DNA of 14,482 nucleotides from Nitratireductor sp. (GTDB lineage Bacteria > Pseudomonadota > Alphaproteobacteria > Rhizobiales > Rhizobiaceae): positions 611-15,092 of the forward strand of contig JAGRLQ010000083.1 of the NCBI GenBank assembly GCA_020441735.1. The letters run 5' to 3'. Position numbers and translations under genes: made by a program. The number at the start of each line of letters is the position of its first letter. Positions within the stretch are counted from its first letter, which is position 1. Positions 4,997 through 13,168 of the stretch are shown here, piece after piece. The notes beneath the pieces are model-generated. The model did no database searches. It worked only from the letters and a program-made list of their open reading frames with translations, and was not told the DNA's origin.

Positions 4997-6370
4997 TCAG
5001 TTGGTTTGAGGATCGGCGATAGCTTCATCCGCCGGCGCGGCCTCGCCTTCAGCCTGTGCCGGCTCGTCAAAAAGCGATTTGAGATTGATGCCGCGAATGT
5101 TTGCCAGAACCGGTTCCGGCGTTTCCCCTTTTGGAAGGCTGAAGGACGGATTACCCCATTCGGAATCGATCCGGCCTTCCTTCGGCTTGGTACCCAGGCC
5201 CTTGGCAACCAGTTCGAAGCTGGTGCTTTGTCTTGCATCGCTGGCCGTCAGAAAGCCCTCTCCGCCTTCAAGTGCATTGCCGCCATCGGCCGCCGGGTTG
5301 CCAAGAGCGATCACCACGGTTTTTCCGGTTCCCGCCGGATCGTACTGATCCTGCTTGAAGCCATCGGGCAGGCCGACCGAAACCAGCGAACTGACCAGCG
5401 CATCCTTGCCGAAGCCGGTCATCCTTTTGATGGCCTTTTCCGCGAAGAAGGCAAGCTTCTCGTAACCGCTTGCCGTCATGTTGATGCCATCGGCACGGCG
5501 AAGCGAAACGATCTGGCCGTTGATGTTCGGCCCGGAGCGCACATACCGCCCTTCTTCATCGACAAAACCTTGCCAGATATCGACGAAAATGCCACCGGCA
5601 GATTCAACCGCCGTGCGGTAATACTCGTTGAACACCAGATAGTCGGCATTCATGCTGCCTTTCGACACCGGCGGCAGTCCAACCCAGATCAATGGCAGGC
5701 GTTTGGCGCGCACTGCTTCTGCAAGCCCCTCGACACGCGTCTTGTATGCTGCCTTCCACTCGTCGCTCAGCTTCGGCACCCGGCCAGATTGCAATCTCAT
5801 CTGCTGCCGGTCGTTCATGCCCACCAGCGCCACAACCACGATCGGCCTGGTTTCCTCGATCAGGTCTCCGACGGTTGATGGCCAGTTCTCAACATCGTCG
5901 CGTACCATGCCGGAAAGGGCCACAGACCTGTCGACAGTCACAAGACCCGGATTTTCCGAAAACATGCGCTCCAGGCCCGAGGCAAGCTGGCCAGCCATGA
6001 AGTCGCCGATCACAAGAACCTTGGCGGCATCCTCGTTCTTCTCCACCACCTTTACAGGCGGTGCTGCCGCAACTGCCCCGCTGTGGCCGGAATTGCTGCC
6101 GGAGGCACGAGCCGCATTCTGCGACGCGGCACGGGCAGCCGCAGCCTGCTGTCTCTTCGCCTTTGCAGCCGCCTGGTTTGCCGTAGCGCGCGCACGGCGC
6201 TCGCGTTGCTGTTTCAGTGCCTTGCCGAAAAGCAACTCAAACAGGTTCTTCCGCTTACCCTCCTGCTGTGCGTGGGCATACTCGACGCCAAACGGCGCCA
6301 CCTCGGGCAGAGCAAACCCCGCCACAGCCACGATAAGGAAAACAACGATGAAACGGCGCACCATTCTCAT
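4997..6370 (-). CDS. periplasmic DUF459 (SGNH-fold) protein
   Basis: A 457-aa exported protein. Residues 1-34 form a signal peptide (MRMVRRFIVVFLIVAVAG, cleavage likely after AHA). Residues 36-110 are Lys/Arg/Ala/Gln-rich and probably disordered or helical. The SGNH/GDSL-like DUF459 domain covers about 115-325: IGDFMAGQL (block I), VALVGMNDRQ (block III), IWVGLPPV, and RRADGINMTASGYEKLA (block V). Residues 330-457 are a Gly/Pro/Glu-rich tail. In active SGNH hydrolases block I carries Ser after Gly-Asp and block V carries D-x-x-H. Here these are Phe124 and Asn297, so hydrolase activity is doubtful. The start at 6370 was chosen because it begins the signal peptide; a TTG at 6415 and an ATG at 6364 are alternatives, and no strong ribosome binding site is seen for any. 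It lies downstream of the lytic transglycosylase, same strand, 129 bases apart, which suggests an envelope role (inference). Confidence 0.82.
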   Translation of the reverse strand: MRMVRRFIVVFLIVAVAGFALPEVAPFGVEYAHAQQEGKRKNLFELLFGKALKQQRERRARATANQAAAKAKRQQAAAARAASQNAARASGSNSGHSGAVAAAPPVKVVEKNEDAAKVLVIGDFMAGQLASGLERMFSENPGLVTVDRSVALSGMVRDDVENWPSTVGDLIEETRPIVVVALVGMNDRQQMRLQSGRVPKLSDEWKAAYKTRVEGLAEAVRAKRLPLIWVGLPPVSKGSMNADYLVFNEYYRTAVESAGGIFVDIWQGFVDEEGRYVRSGPNINGQIVSLRRADGINMTASGYEKLAFFAEKAIKRMTGFGKDALVSSLVSVGLPDGFKQDQYDPAGTGKTVVIALGNPAADGGNALEGGEGFLTASDARQSTSFELVAKGLGTKPKEGRIDSEWGNPSFSLPKGETPEPVLANIRGINLKSLFDEPAQAEGEAAPADEAIADPQTN

Positions 6371-6499
6371 GTCAGCCCGATTGCCAATCTGCCAATAACC
6401 GGCAGGAAGCTTCAACTTAGAGCATCAGGGCCTGCTATGGAACCGGTCTGCGGCGATTTGAAGACGCCTGCACCAGGTTGTGCCGTTGCCGCTGCAGGA

Positions 6500-7732
6500 T
6501 CAGCTACTGCGCAGGCGCTGCAAGACGCGGCGGGACGGATTGCCGTCGGCCTTCATGCCGGCACGCTTCTGGAACTCCCGGATTGCAGCCCTGGAGCCGG
6601 AGCCGATATTGCCGTCGATTTCGCCGTCATAGAAACCAAGCCGCTTGAGATGTTTCTGGGCTTCCATGCGCTCCTCATCGTCCATGGGCACATAGCCGCG
6701 CGGCCATTGCTGGATAATGGGTCCGGCACCGGCAATGCGGTCGGCCAGATGTCCGACGGCCAGTGCATATTTGTCGGCGTTGTTGTAGCGCTTCAGGACG
6801 TAGAAATTGCGCATCATCAGGAAGGCCGGCCCGTTTGTGCCGCCGGGAAACTTCAACACGGCCTTGGCATCGTGGTTTCCGAACGCCCGGCCATTGGCTC
6901 GTTTGACGCCCAACTTTGCAAAATCGCGGATCCGGTAGCCATCCTTGTCGGCGAGCTTGGTGTTGAACCCTTTCGGCGCCACAACCTCGTAACCCCAGGT
7001 CTGCCCGCGCACCCAACCATTCTTGCTCAGCAGATTGGCCGAAGAAGCCAGGGCATCGGGCGGCGAGTTCCACACATCGCGCCTGCCATCGCCATCAATG
7101 TCCACCGCCCATGCCTGATAGCTGGTCGGAATGAACTGGGTATGTCCCATCGCGCCTGCCCAGGAGCCTCTCAGTCCCTTGGCTGAAATATCGCCGTTCT
7201 GGACGATCTTGAGTGCCGAGACGAGCTGGGTGCGGGCATATTTCGCCCGCCGCCGGTCCTTGTAGGCAAGCGTCGCCAGCGCCTGTCCGATGTGATGGGT
7301 GGAATCGGGCCGGGTAAGGTAATCGCCATAGATGGTTTCAATCGACCAGATCGCCAGAAGAATATCCCGGTCCACCCCAAAGCGTTTTTCGATCGCATCG
7401 AACCAGCGCTTGTATTTCACCCGCAGGCGCTGACCTTCGGCAACGGTGAATTTGGTGACCCTCGCATCCAGATAGTCCCAGATATTCGAGGTGAACTCCG
7501 GCTGGTAGTTGGCCCGTTCCAGCACCAGCGGATCGATCTCCCGGACACCATTGAACACCGAATTGTAGGTATTGCGCGAAATGCCGTTCTTGGCGGCCAC
7601 CGAGTAGAAATCGGAAATCCACTTCTGGAATCCCGCATCGGCATGCGCCGCACCGGCCAGCATGACGGAAATGCCGATTGCGGCAATTCCGGCTTTCAAG
7701 ATCTTCAGAGTTTTCCTGGCCTCAACCATCAT
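6500..7732 (-). CDS. lytic murein transglycosylase, MltB family, with C-terminal peptidoglycan-binding domain
   Basis: A periplasmic enzyme that cleaves the MurNAc-GlcNAc bond of peptidoglycan with 1,6-anhydro ring formation. It is 410 aa. A signal peptide covers about 1-31 (LKAGIAAIGISVMLAGAAHA); there is no lipobox Cys, so it is predicted soluble rather than lipid-anchored as in E. coli MltB. The SLT_2 domain covers about 35-335, with the catalytic Glu132 in WSIETIYGDYL, WAGAMGHTQFIPTSY (191-205), and the acidic DIDGDGRRD (211-219), which resembles the calcium loop of the family. A PG_binding_1 domain follows at about 352-408 (AQKHLKRLGFYDGEIDGNIG). The second of two adjacent ATG codons (7729) is better spaced from GGAG and could be the true start. 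It lies 104 bases after kdsD on the same strand. Confidence 0.93.
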   Translation of the reverse strand: MMVEARKTLKILKAGIAAIGISVMLAGAAHADAGFQKWISDFYSVAAKNGISRNTYNSVFNGVREIDPLVLERANYQPEFTSNIWDYLDARVTKFTVAEGQRLRVKYKRWFDAIEKRFGVDRDILLAIWSIETIYGDYLTRPDSTHHIGQALATLAYKDRRRAKYARTQLVSALKIVQNGDISAKGLRGSWAGAMGHTQFIPTSYQAWAVDIDGDGRRDVWNSPPDALASSANLLSKNGWVRGQTWGYEVVAPKGFNTKLADKDGYRIRDFAKLGVKRANGRAFGNHDAKAVLKFPGGTNGPAFLMMRNFYVLKRYNNADKYALAVGHLADRIAGAGPIIQQWPRGYVPMDDEERMEAQKHLKRLGFYDGEIDGNIGSGSRAAIREFQKRAGMKADGNPSRRVLQRLRSS

Positions 7733-7836
7733 GTGCTCCAGCCCGCAAAATACGAATCGCAGCCAACCTAACGCCTGCCCATTGAGACTTGGTTAACTAT
7801 GAGGAAAGGAGAAATTGTGGCGAACGCTAAAGCGTA

Positions 7837-8817
7837 TCAGGCTACGCCAATCCGAAGCAGGTCGTGCAGGTGAACCAGTCCTACCGGCTTGTCATCCTCA
7901 CAAACCACCAGACTGGTGATGGAGCGCGCATTCAGTTCGGCGATGGCACTGCTGGCGAGCGTGTCCGGCGCCACACGGGCGGGATCCGTGGTCATGATAT
8001 CTCGGACCTTCATCGTATTGAGCGCCCGGGTGAGATTGCGGCGCAGATCGCCATCGGTAACGATACCGGCCAGCCCGCCCTTCTCATCGACGATGATCAC
8101 GCAGCCGAACTTCTTCTGCGAGATGATGGCAACTGCTTCTTCCATGCCGCTATCGGGCGTTGCAACCGGCAACGCATCACCCGAATGCATGATTTCGCGC
8201 ACCATGGTCAGGCTGGCGCCCAGCGATCCTCCGGGATGGAAGGTCTTGAAATCCGACGAGGTGAAACCCCGGCTTTCCAGCAGGGCAATTGCCAGTGCAT
8301 CGCCCAGGGCCAGCTGCAGCATGGAGGAAGTGGTTGGCGCCAGACCATGCGGGCAGGCTTCCTCGAGTTTCGGCAGCGTAAGGCAGATATCGGCAACCCG
8401 GCCAAGCGCCGACTGCGCATTCCAGGTTACCGCGATAACGGGGATCGAAAACCGCTTGGCATAGGCGAGCACACCCTTCAACTCCACCGTCTCGCCAGAC
8501 CAGGAAAGCGCCAGCACCGCATCATTGCGCGCAATCATGCCCAGATCGCCATGGTTCGCCTCTGCCGCATGGACGAAATAGGCGGGCGTTCCGGTCGAAG
8601 CCAGTGTTGCCGCGATCTTGGCGCCGATATGCCCGCTCTTGCCGACACCGGTGACGATCACCCGCCCGTCAATGGCCCGGATTGCCTCCACTGCGTTGAC
8701 GAAAGCCTCCCCAAGCGGCCCTTCCAGAGCGCCCGGCAAGGCGGCAAGCCCGTCCGACAGGACGCGGAGCGTTCGCAGGGCAGATGCGATACCGGGGTTT
8801 GTTTCAGCAGAAGTCAT
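7837..8817 (-). CDS. kdsD: D-arabinose 5-phosphate isomerase (KpsF/GutQ family)
   Basis: Interconverts D-ribulose 5-phosphate and D-arabinose 5-phosphate, the first step of Kdo synthesis for lipopolysaccharide, in the cytoplasm. It is 326 aa from the chosen ATG. The SIS domain covers about 40-180, with VTGVGKSGHIG (Lys60), HAAEANHGDLG, SWSGETVEL (Glu112), LEEACPHGLAPTTS (Glu153) and FHPGGSLG (His194). Two CBS domains follow (about 207-262 and 272-326; VREIMHSG and VRDIMTTDPA). These residues sit one position from the catalytic K59/E111/E152/H193 reported for E. coli KdsD, which supports the start at 8817. The frame is open further upstream to an ATG at 8922, and no start has a clear ribosome binding site, so up to 35 extra residues are possible. 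A divergent outer-membrane protein gene begins 161 bases away. Confidence 0.93.
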   Translation of the reverse strand: MTSAETNPGIASALRTLRVLSDGLAALPGALEGPLGEAFVNAVEAIRAIDGRVIVTGVGKSGHIGAKIAATLASTGTPAYFVHAAEANHGDLGMIARNDAVLALSWSGETVELKGVLAYAKRFSIPVIAVTWNAQSALGRVADICLTLPKLEEACPHGLAPTTSSMLQLALGDALAIALLESRGFTSSDFKTFHPGGSLGASLTMVREIMHSGDALPVATPDSGMEEAVAIISQKKFGCVIIVDEKGGLAGIVTDGDLRRNLTRALNTMKVRDIMTTDPARVAPDTLASSAIAELNARSITSLVVCEDDKPVGLVHLHDLLRIGVA

Positions 8818-8978
8818 GGATTTGGCGGGCAATTGTTTTGGGTCGGGGCCTGCGCTTTCTAACGGTTTTTCCCGGGCAGGGAAAGCATCCATTGCCCCAC
8901 AAAACATACCGCGCGAAACCATGCGTTAACCATCGTTCTTTACGGTCCGGTAACGAATCCCTTGTGGCCGTGGTGCAG

Positions 8979-10619
8979 ATGAAATCCGACTTCAAAACCC
9001 AGGCGAACCGCTACCGGTTGTCATCGGCCTGCCATGCAGGCTGCCAGCCGGGTTTTGATGCCGTCCGGGCCACCATGCTGGCTGCGGTCATTCTGGCGCT
9101 TGGCTTCTCAGCTGCCGGCGCCCAGGAATCCCAATCGCAGGCGCAACCGGCATCCGCCACTGCCGATCAGGCAAACAATGCAGCATCCTCGCAGATACTG
9201 CTGCGGGGGACCACCGGAAGCGGGGAGCAGGAAACCGTTTTCACCGAATCCCTGCTGGACGCCGAGAGGACCGGCACCAATTCACGCGATACATCCGACC
9301 CGGTTTCGCAGCTGGAAGACGCTGAGGAAACGCCCGTTCTGCGCACCCGCCAGGAGCAGGGCCGGGTACGGCGCCTCCAGCCCGAGCCAGCCGTTGTCGA
9401 CCCTCTCGTCACCACAACCCCGAGCGCCCGTTCCAACATACGCCAACCAAGAAGCCAGGAAGGAACCGGCGCCACCACCCGGGATGACCCCTTCGCCCCG
9501 CTCGGCCTGCGCATCGGCTCGTGGCGTGCATTCAGTACGTTGGAGCAGACTGCCGGCTATTCAAGCAACATCGATGGCGCTGCAATGGGCGATGGCGGTG
9601 CGTTTTCCCGCACCGATGTTTCGCTCTCCCTGCAATCGGACTGGTCGCGTCATTCCGCTCGCATCGATGCCGCAGGTACGGTGCGGCGCAATTTCGACGG
9701 CAGCAATGAAATCATCCCGAACGGATCGGTTTCCGGCGAATTGACACTGGACCTGATAGATGGCTGGCAGACCAATGCAAGGCTGGCCTACGAATATGAC
9801 ACGGAATCGGCAACCAGCACCGCAATTACCGTACCCGCTGCTTCGCGCACCGGTTTCCACACCGCCACGGCAACCTCTTCCATCGCCCGCACCGACCGCA
9901 AACTGCTGCTCTCCCTGCGCGGCGTTGCCCAGCGAACTGACTACGAACGGATCGAGCTTGAAGACGGCAGCACTGTTTCCCAGGACGATCGCAACAACAC
10001 GCTGCTCACAGCAACCGCACGTGCCGGATACGAGGCATCGCCGGCATTCACGCCGTTTGTCGAGGTGGAAGGCGGCATTCGCCGCTACGACCTTGAGGAA
10101 GACCGCAATGGCGAAGACCGAAACAGCACCATTCTGGCAGCCCGTGGTGGGGTCGAACTTGATTTCGGTGAAAAGCTGACGGGCGAAATTTCGGCTGGAT
10201 ACCGCGTCGAGGATTATGCCGATCCGGCGCTCACCAACCTGGAAGCCGTCACCGTCGATGGTAATCTGGTCTGGTCGCCCTACCGCGATACCACTGTGAC
10301 GATGTCGGCCAGCACAGAGTTTTCAGGCGCAACCACAGCGGGCGACAATGGTTCGGTGGTCCGCGCCGCCAATGTCGAGATCGAGCGGCGCGCGAACGAT
10401 CGCCTGACGCTGACCGCCAATGGCGGTATCCAGCACACTGCACCCGACAATGGCGACGATACACAGACCTTGTGGACGGCAGGCGCCGGTTTCAGCTATT
10501 GGCTGAACCGTTTCATGGCGATCACGGGGTCGGTTGAACATTCCAGCCAGCAAAGCGAGAGCCCGGCGCTCAGCTATGATGCCACCACCGTGCGCGCCGG
10601 CATCCGCCTGCAACGCTGA
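8979..10619 (+). CDS. outer-membrane beta-barrel protein (BBP2-type putative porin)
   Basis: Predicted outer-membrane protein of 546 aa. Residues 33-49 (MLAAVILALGFSAAGAQ) form the hydrophobic core of a signal peptide, preceded by an unusually long n-region if the ATG at 8979 is right; the ATG at 9075 is an alternative. Residues 50-175 are Gln/Ser/Thr/Glu/Pro-rich and probably disordered, with RQEQGRVRRLQPEPAVVDP. From about residue 176 the sequence alternates polar and aromatic or aliphatic residues in repeated amphipathic strands separated by acidic turns (SWRAFSTLEQTAGYSSNID, RYDLEEDRNGEDRNSTIL, GFSYWLNRFMAITGSVEHS) to the end RAGIRLQR. This pattern resembles the putative beta-barrel porin 2 family of alphaproteobacteria, sometimes near polysaccharide genes. 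The specific cargo, if any, is unknown. It is convergent with galU, with 14 bases between stops. A weak GTGG precedes the start. Confidence 0.8.
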   Translation: MKSDFKTQANRYRLSSACHAGCQPGFDAVRATMLAAVILALGFSAAGAQESQSQAQPASATADQANNAASSQILLRGTTGSGEQETVFTESLLDAERTGTNSRDTSDPVSQLEDAEETPVLRTRQEQGRVRRLQPEPAVVDPLVTTTPSARSNIRQPRSQEGTGATTRDDPFAPLGLRIGSWRAFSTLEQTAGYSSNIDGAAMGDGGAFSRTDVSLSLQSDWSRHSARIDAAGTVRRNFDGSNEIIPNGSVSGELTLDLIDGWQTNARLAYEYDTESATSTAITVPAASRTGFHTATATSSIARTDRKLLLSLRGVAQRTDYERIELEDGSTVSQDDRNNTLLTATARAGYEASPAFTPFVEVEGGIRRYDLEEDRNGEDRNSTILAARGGVELDFGEKLTGEISAGYRVEDYADPALTNLEAVTVDGNLVWSPYRDTTVTMSASTEFSGATTAGDNGSVVRAANVEIERRANDRLTLTANGGIQHTAPDNGDDTQTLWTAGAGFSYWLNRFMAITGSVEHSSQQSESPALSYDATTVRAGIRLQR

Positions 10620-10622
10620 GGC

Positions 10623-10648
10623 CCGGTCGGAAACTAGCTTCCTGCCGG
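10623..10648. terminator. possible bidirectional terminator hairpin between convergent genes
   Basis: CCGG (10623-10626) pairs with CCGG (10645-10648), then a T-G pair and one mismatch, then GGAA with TTCC and a 6-base loop. It overlaps the galU stop codon, and only TTT follows on the plus strand, so it is weak as an intrinsic terminator. Confidence 0.3.
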
Positions 10649-11536
10649 TTTGGTGGCATCCAGCAGTTCGCGCAGTTCAGGACCGAGCGAGGCTGCCATG
10701 TTGCGATCCCACATGGCATAGGCAAGATTGGCCTTGATGAAACCTTCCTTGGAACCGCAGTCGAACGTCCGGCCGGTAAAGGTGAAGCCATGGAAATCCT
10801 GACTTTCTGCAAGCGCAAGCATCGCGTCGGTCAACTGGATTTCACCGCCGGCTCCGGTCGCCTGATTTTCAAGAATTGAGAAAATCTCCGGCTGCAGAAT
10901 GTAGCGGCCATTGATGAACAGGTTGGAGGGAGCCGTTCCCTTTGGTGGTTTTTCCACCATGCCGGTGATCCGGAAACCGCCGCCGGCCGCTTCTCCCTTT
11001 TCCACAATGCCGTATTTGTGGGTTTCCTCCCACGCCACTTCCTCGGTGGAAATGATATTGCCGCCGGTTTTGCGGTAGACTTCCATCATCTGGCTCATGC
11101 AGCCGCGCTCGTCCTGCATGATCATGTCGGGCAGCAGCAGGGCAAACGGTTCGTTTCCGACGATCTCTCGTGCGCACCAGACGGCATGACCGAGGCCGAG
11201 CGGCGCCTGTTGGCGGGTAAAACTGGTCTGCCCGGCCTGCGGCAGGGCGGCTGCCAGAATGTCCAGCGCTTCCTGCTTGCCGCGCTCGCGAAGCGTCTGC
11301 TCGAGCTCGACCTGCTGGTCGAAGTGATCCTCGATCACCCCCTTGTTGCGTCCGGTAACGAATACGAAATGCTCGATACCGGCTTCCCGCGCCTCATCCA
11401 CCACATACTGAATGACCGGCTTGTCGACGACCGTCAGCATTTCCTTTGGTACCGCCTTGGTGGCGGGCAGAAAGCGGGTGCCGAGGCCTGCCACCGGGAA
11501 AACAGCCTTGCGAACGGGTTTGGGGGTATCGTTCAT
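10634..11536 (-). CDS. galU: UTP--glucose-1-phosphate uridylyltransferase
   Basis: Makes UDP-glucose from UTP and glucose 1-phosphate in the cytoplasm, feeding exopolysaccharide, LPS core and glucan synthesis. Its 300 aa are the normal bacterial GalU length. The nucleotidyltransferase signature AGLGTRFLPATKAVPKEM lies near residues 16-33. Then come KPVIQYVVDEAREAGI, QQAPLGLGHAVWCA, LLPDMIMQ (metal and sugar region), VEKPPKGTAPSNLFINGRY, GGEIQLTDAM and FDCGSKEGFIKANL, all classic for GalU/ExoN. The ATG has AGGA six bases upstream. It is divergent from galE across a 163-base region, so the two UDP-sugar genes are back to back. Rhizobial copies are called exoN in some genomes. Confidence 0.96.
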   Translation of the reverse strand: MNDTPKPVRKAVFPVAGLGTRFLPATKAVPKEMLTVVDKPVIQYVVDEAREAGIEHFVFVTGRNKGVIEDHFDQQVELEQTLRERGKQEALDILAAALPQAGQTSFTRQQAPLGLGHAVWCAREIVGNEPFALLLPDMIMQDERGCMSQMMEVYRKTGGNIISTEEVAWEETHKYGIVEKGEAAGGGFRITGMVEKPPKGTAPSNLFINGRYILQPEIFSILENQATGAGGEIQLTDAMLALAESQDFHGFTFTGRTFDCGSKEGFIKANLAYAMWDRNMAASLGPELRELLDATKPAGS

Positions 11537-11582
11537 TTCACATCCTGTTATCGCGTCGCGTAATCGAATCTGCGGCGCTTCG

Positions 11583-11597
11583 TTAATGCTTACCTAA
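11583..11597. promoter_or_regulatory. near-match CtrA-type site in the galU/galE divergent region
   Basis: TTAA - 7 bases - CTAA differs at one base from the CtrA consensus TTAA-N7-TTAA known from alphaproteobacteria. It lies between two divergent starts. The motif is short and AT-rich, so a chance match is quite possible. Confidence 0.25.
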
Positions 11598-11611
11598 CAT
11601 GCAAGTTCAAA

Positions 11612-11641
11612 TTGAAACGGCATAATTCGCAGAGCCCTAAT
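11612..11641 (+). promoter_or_regulatory. weak candidate sigma70 promoter for galE
   Basis: TTGAAA (11612-11617), an 18-base spacer and CCTAAT (11636-11641). The -10 matches four of six consensus bases. Downstream, ATCCTTT occurs twice, 13 bases apart (11640-11646 and 11653-11659). Confidence 0.25.
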
Positions 11642-11699
11642 CCTTTGAAGCTATCCTTTCCGCCTAGCTGAAACAAACCGTCAACGGGAAGATTGTAGC

Positions 11700-12695
11700 A
11701 TGTCAGTACTGGTTACGGGCGGAGCCGGTTATATCGGCAGTCACATGGTATGGGAACTGCTTGATCATGGCGAAGACGTTGTGGTTCTCGACAATCTGAG
11801 CACCGGTTTCGACTGGGCTGTGCCGGATCGCGCCAAACTGGTGATCGGCAATGTCGGTAATATCGATCTCGTCGACAAGGTCATCCGGGACAACGACGTG
11901 GAAGCCGTAATCCACTTTGCCGGCTCGGTCGTGGTTCCAGAATCACTGGAAGACCCGCTGAAATACTACAAGAACAACACCGCCAATTCACGCAACCTGC
12001 TGGAAGCCGTGGTGAAGAACGGGATCGACAAGTTCATCTTTTCCTCTACCGCTGCGGTTTATGGCGAGCCGTTGACCACCGGGCCGATCCGCGAGGATGC
12101 GGTGCTCAATCCAATGTCGCCCTACGGTTCGTCCAAACTGATGACCGAGATCATGGTGCGCGACACGGCGCTTGCCAGCAATCTGCGCTACGTGATGCTG
12201 CGGTACTTCAACGTGGCCGGCTGCGATCCGCTGCAGCGGACAGGCCAGTCCACCGAGGGCGCCACCCATCTCATCAAGATTGCCTGCGAAACCGCGTTGG
12301 GCCGCCGCGCCTCCATGTCGATCTTCGGTGATGATTACGACACGCCTGATGGCACCTGCATCCGTGATTTCATCCATGTCAGCGATCTGGTGAACGCCCA
12401 TTATGCCGCGCTCAACTTCCTGCGGCAGGGCGGGCTGAAGTTCACCGCCAATTGCGGCTATTCGAAAGGCTATTCGGTCAAGCAGGTCGTCGATGTGGTC
12501 AAGCGCATCAGCGGCAATGACTTTCCGGTCGTCTTTGAGGACCGCCGCCCCGGCGACATTGCCTCGCTGACGGCAAACGCCCACCGGCTGATGTCGCGGC
12601 TTTCCTGGAAGCCGAAGCACGATAATCTCGAAAAGATCGTTCGGGATGCGCTTGCCTGGGAAGCTGCCCTCGACAACCGCCGCAAGTCGGCCTGA
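11700..12695 (+). CDS. galE: UDP-glucose 4-epimerase
   Basis: Interconverts UDP-glucose and UDP-galactose with bound NAD (extended short-chain dehydrogenase, cytoplasm). It is 331 aa, normal for this family. Seen: the NAD-binding TGGAGYIGSH at 6-15, DNLSTG (31-36), HFAGSVVVPES, FSSTAAVYGEP with the catalytic hydroxyl residue Thr117 (Ser in E. coli GalE), and PYGSSK with Tyr142 and Lys146. RYFNVAGCDP and DGTCIRDFIHVSDL are further GalE signatures. The ATG is preceded by GGGAAGA. It is divergent from galU, and its product would supply galactose for rhizobial-type exopolysaccharide or LPS (exoB in rhizobial nomenclature). It is convergent with the NfeD gene with only two bases between stop codons. 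Confidence 0.96.
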   Translation: MSVLVTGGAGYIGSHMVWELLDHGEDVVVLDNLSTGFDWAVPDRAKLVIGNVGNIDLVDKVIRDNDVEAVIHFAGSVVVPESLEDPLKYYKNNTANSRNLLEAVVKNGIDKFIFSSTAAVYGEPLTTGPIREDAVLNPMSPYGSSKLMTEIMVRDTALASNLRYVMLRYFNVAGCDPLQRTGQSTEGATHLIKIACETALGRRASMSIFGDDYDTPDGTCIRDFIHVSDLVNAHYAALNFLRQGGLKFTANCGYSKGYSVKQVVDVVKRISGNDFPVVFEDRRPGDIASLTANAHRLMSRLSWKPKHDNLEKIVRDALAWEAALDNRRKSA

Positions 12696-12697
12696 GC

Positions 12698-13168
12698 CTA
12701 TTCCCCGGCGGCTTCCACTTCCAGCGTTTCCGCGATAGCGCCGACCACCTTCACCCTCGCGCCTTCCGGCAGGTCCGGCCCGCTGACCCGCCAGGTCGTA
12801 TCGCCGATCCTTGCGCGCCCGCGCCCGCCGGCAATGGGCTGGGTAAGCACCGCCATGGAGCCGACCAACTGCTTGCCGCGCTCGTTGAGATCAGGCGCCT
12901 CGCTGCGGTCCCAGTTCTTGCGGCGCATCAGTGCGCGCCCGCCGAAGGCAAAGATCAGCGAGAGCACGGCAAAAGCCATCAGCTGAACCTGCCAGGCCCA
13001 GAAAGCCGCTTCCGGTCCGGCGATCAGGCTGACCGCGCCGACGGCGAAGGCTGCAAGCCCCAGCCAGAGAAAGAAAGTACCCGGCGCAAGCACCTCGATG
13101 CCGATCAGGATTGCGCCCAGCACCCACCACGACCAGCCGCCCAGTTCACGGACCAGTTCAGCGATCAT
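12698..13168 (-). CDS. NfeD-like membrane protein, partner of the SPFH protein
   Basis: A 156-aa inner-membrane protein of the short NfeD type, without a serine protease domain. Hydrophobic segments lie at about 12-32 (WSWWVLGAILIGIEVL), 34-50 and 58-78; a soluble OB-fold-like domain covers about 100-155 (GSMAVLTQPIAGGRGRARIGDTTWRV, given here in overview), with VKVVGAIAETLEVEAAGE at the end. NfeD proteins are known to be encoded with SPFH/stomatin-like proteins and to form membrane assemblies with them. Its start overlaps the end of the SPFH gene by 11 bases, and its GGAG ribosome binding site is inside that gene, so translation is probably coupled. Confidence 0.9.
   Translation of the reverse strand: MIAELVRELGGWSWWVLGAILIGIEVLAPGTFFLWLGLAAFAVGAVSLIAGPEAAFWAWQVQLMAFAVLSLIFAFGGRALMRRKNWDRSEAPDLNERGKQLVGSMAVLTQPIAGGRGRARIGDTTWRVSGPDLPEGARVKVVGAIAETLEVEAAGE

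Noticed and set aside
5006..5878. 290-codon plus-strand frame opposite the DUF459 gene
   Set aside because: Antisense shadow; the minus-strand protein has a signal peptide and a recognisable domain.
6083..7186. 367-codon plus-strand frame
   Set aside because: It spans two well-supported minus-strand genes and their intergenic gap; high GC makes long antisense frames common.
7864..8862. 332-codon plus-strand frame opposite kdsD
   Set aside because: Antisense shadow of a gene whose catalytic residues are all identifiable.
8926..8942. CtrA site TTAACCAT in the kdsD/porin region
   Set aside because: The second half-site is degenerate and at the wrong spacing.
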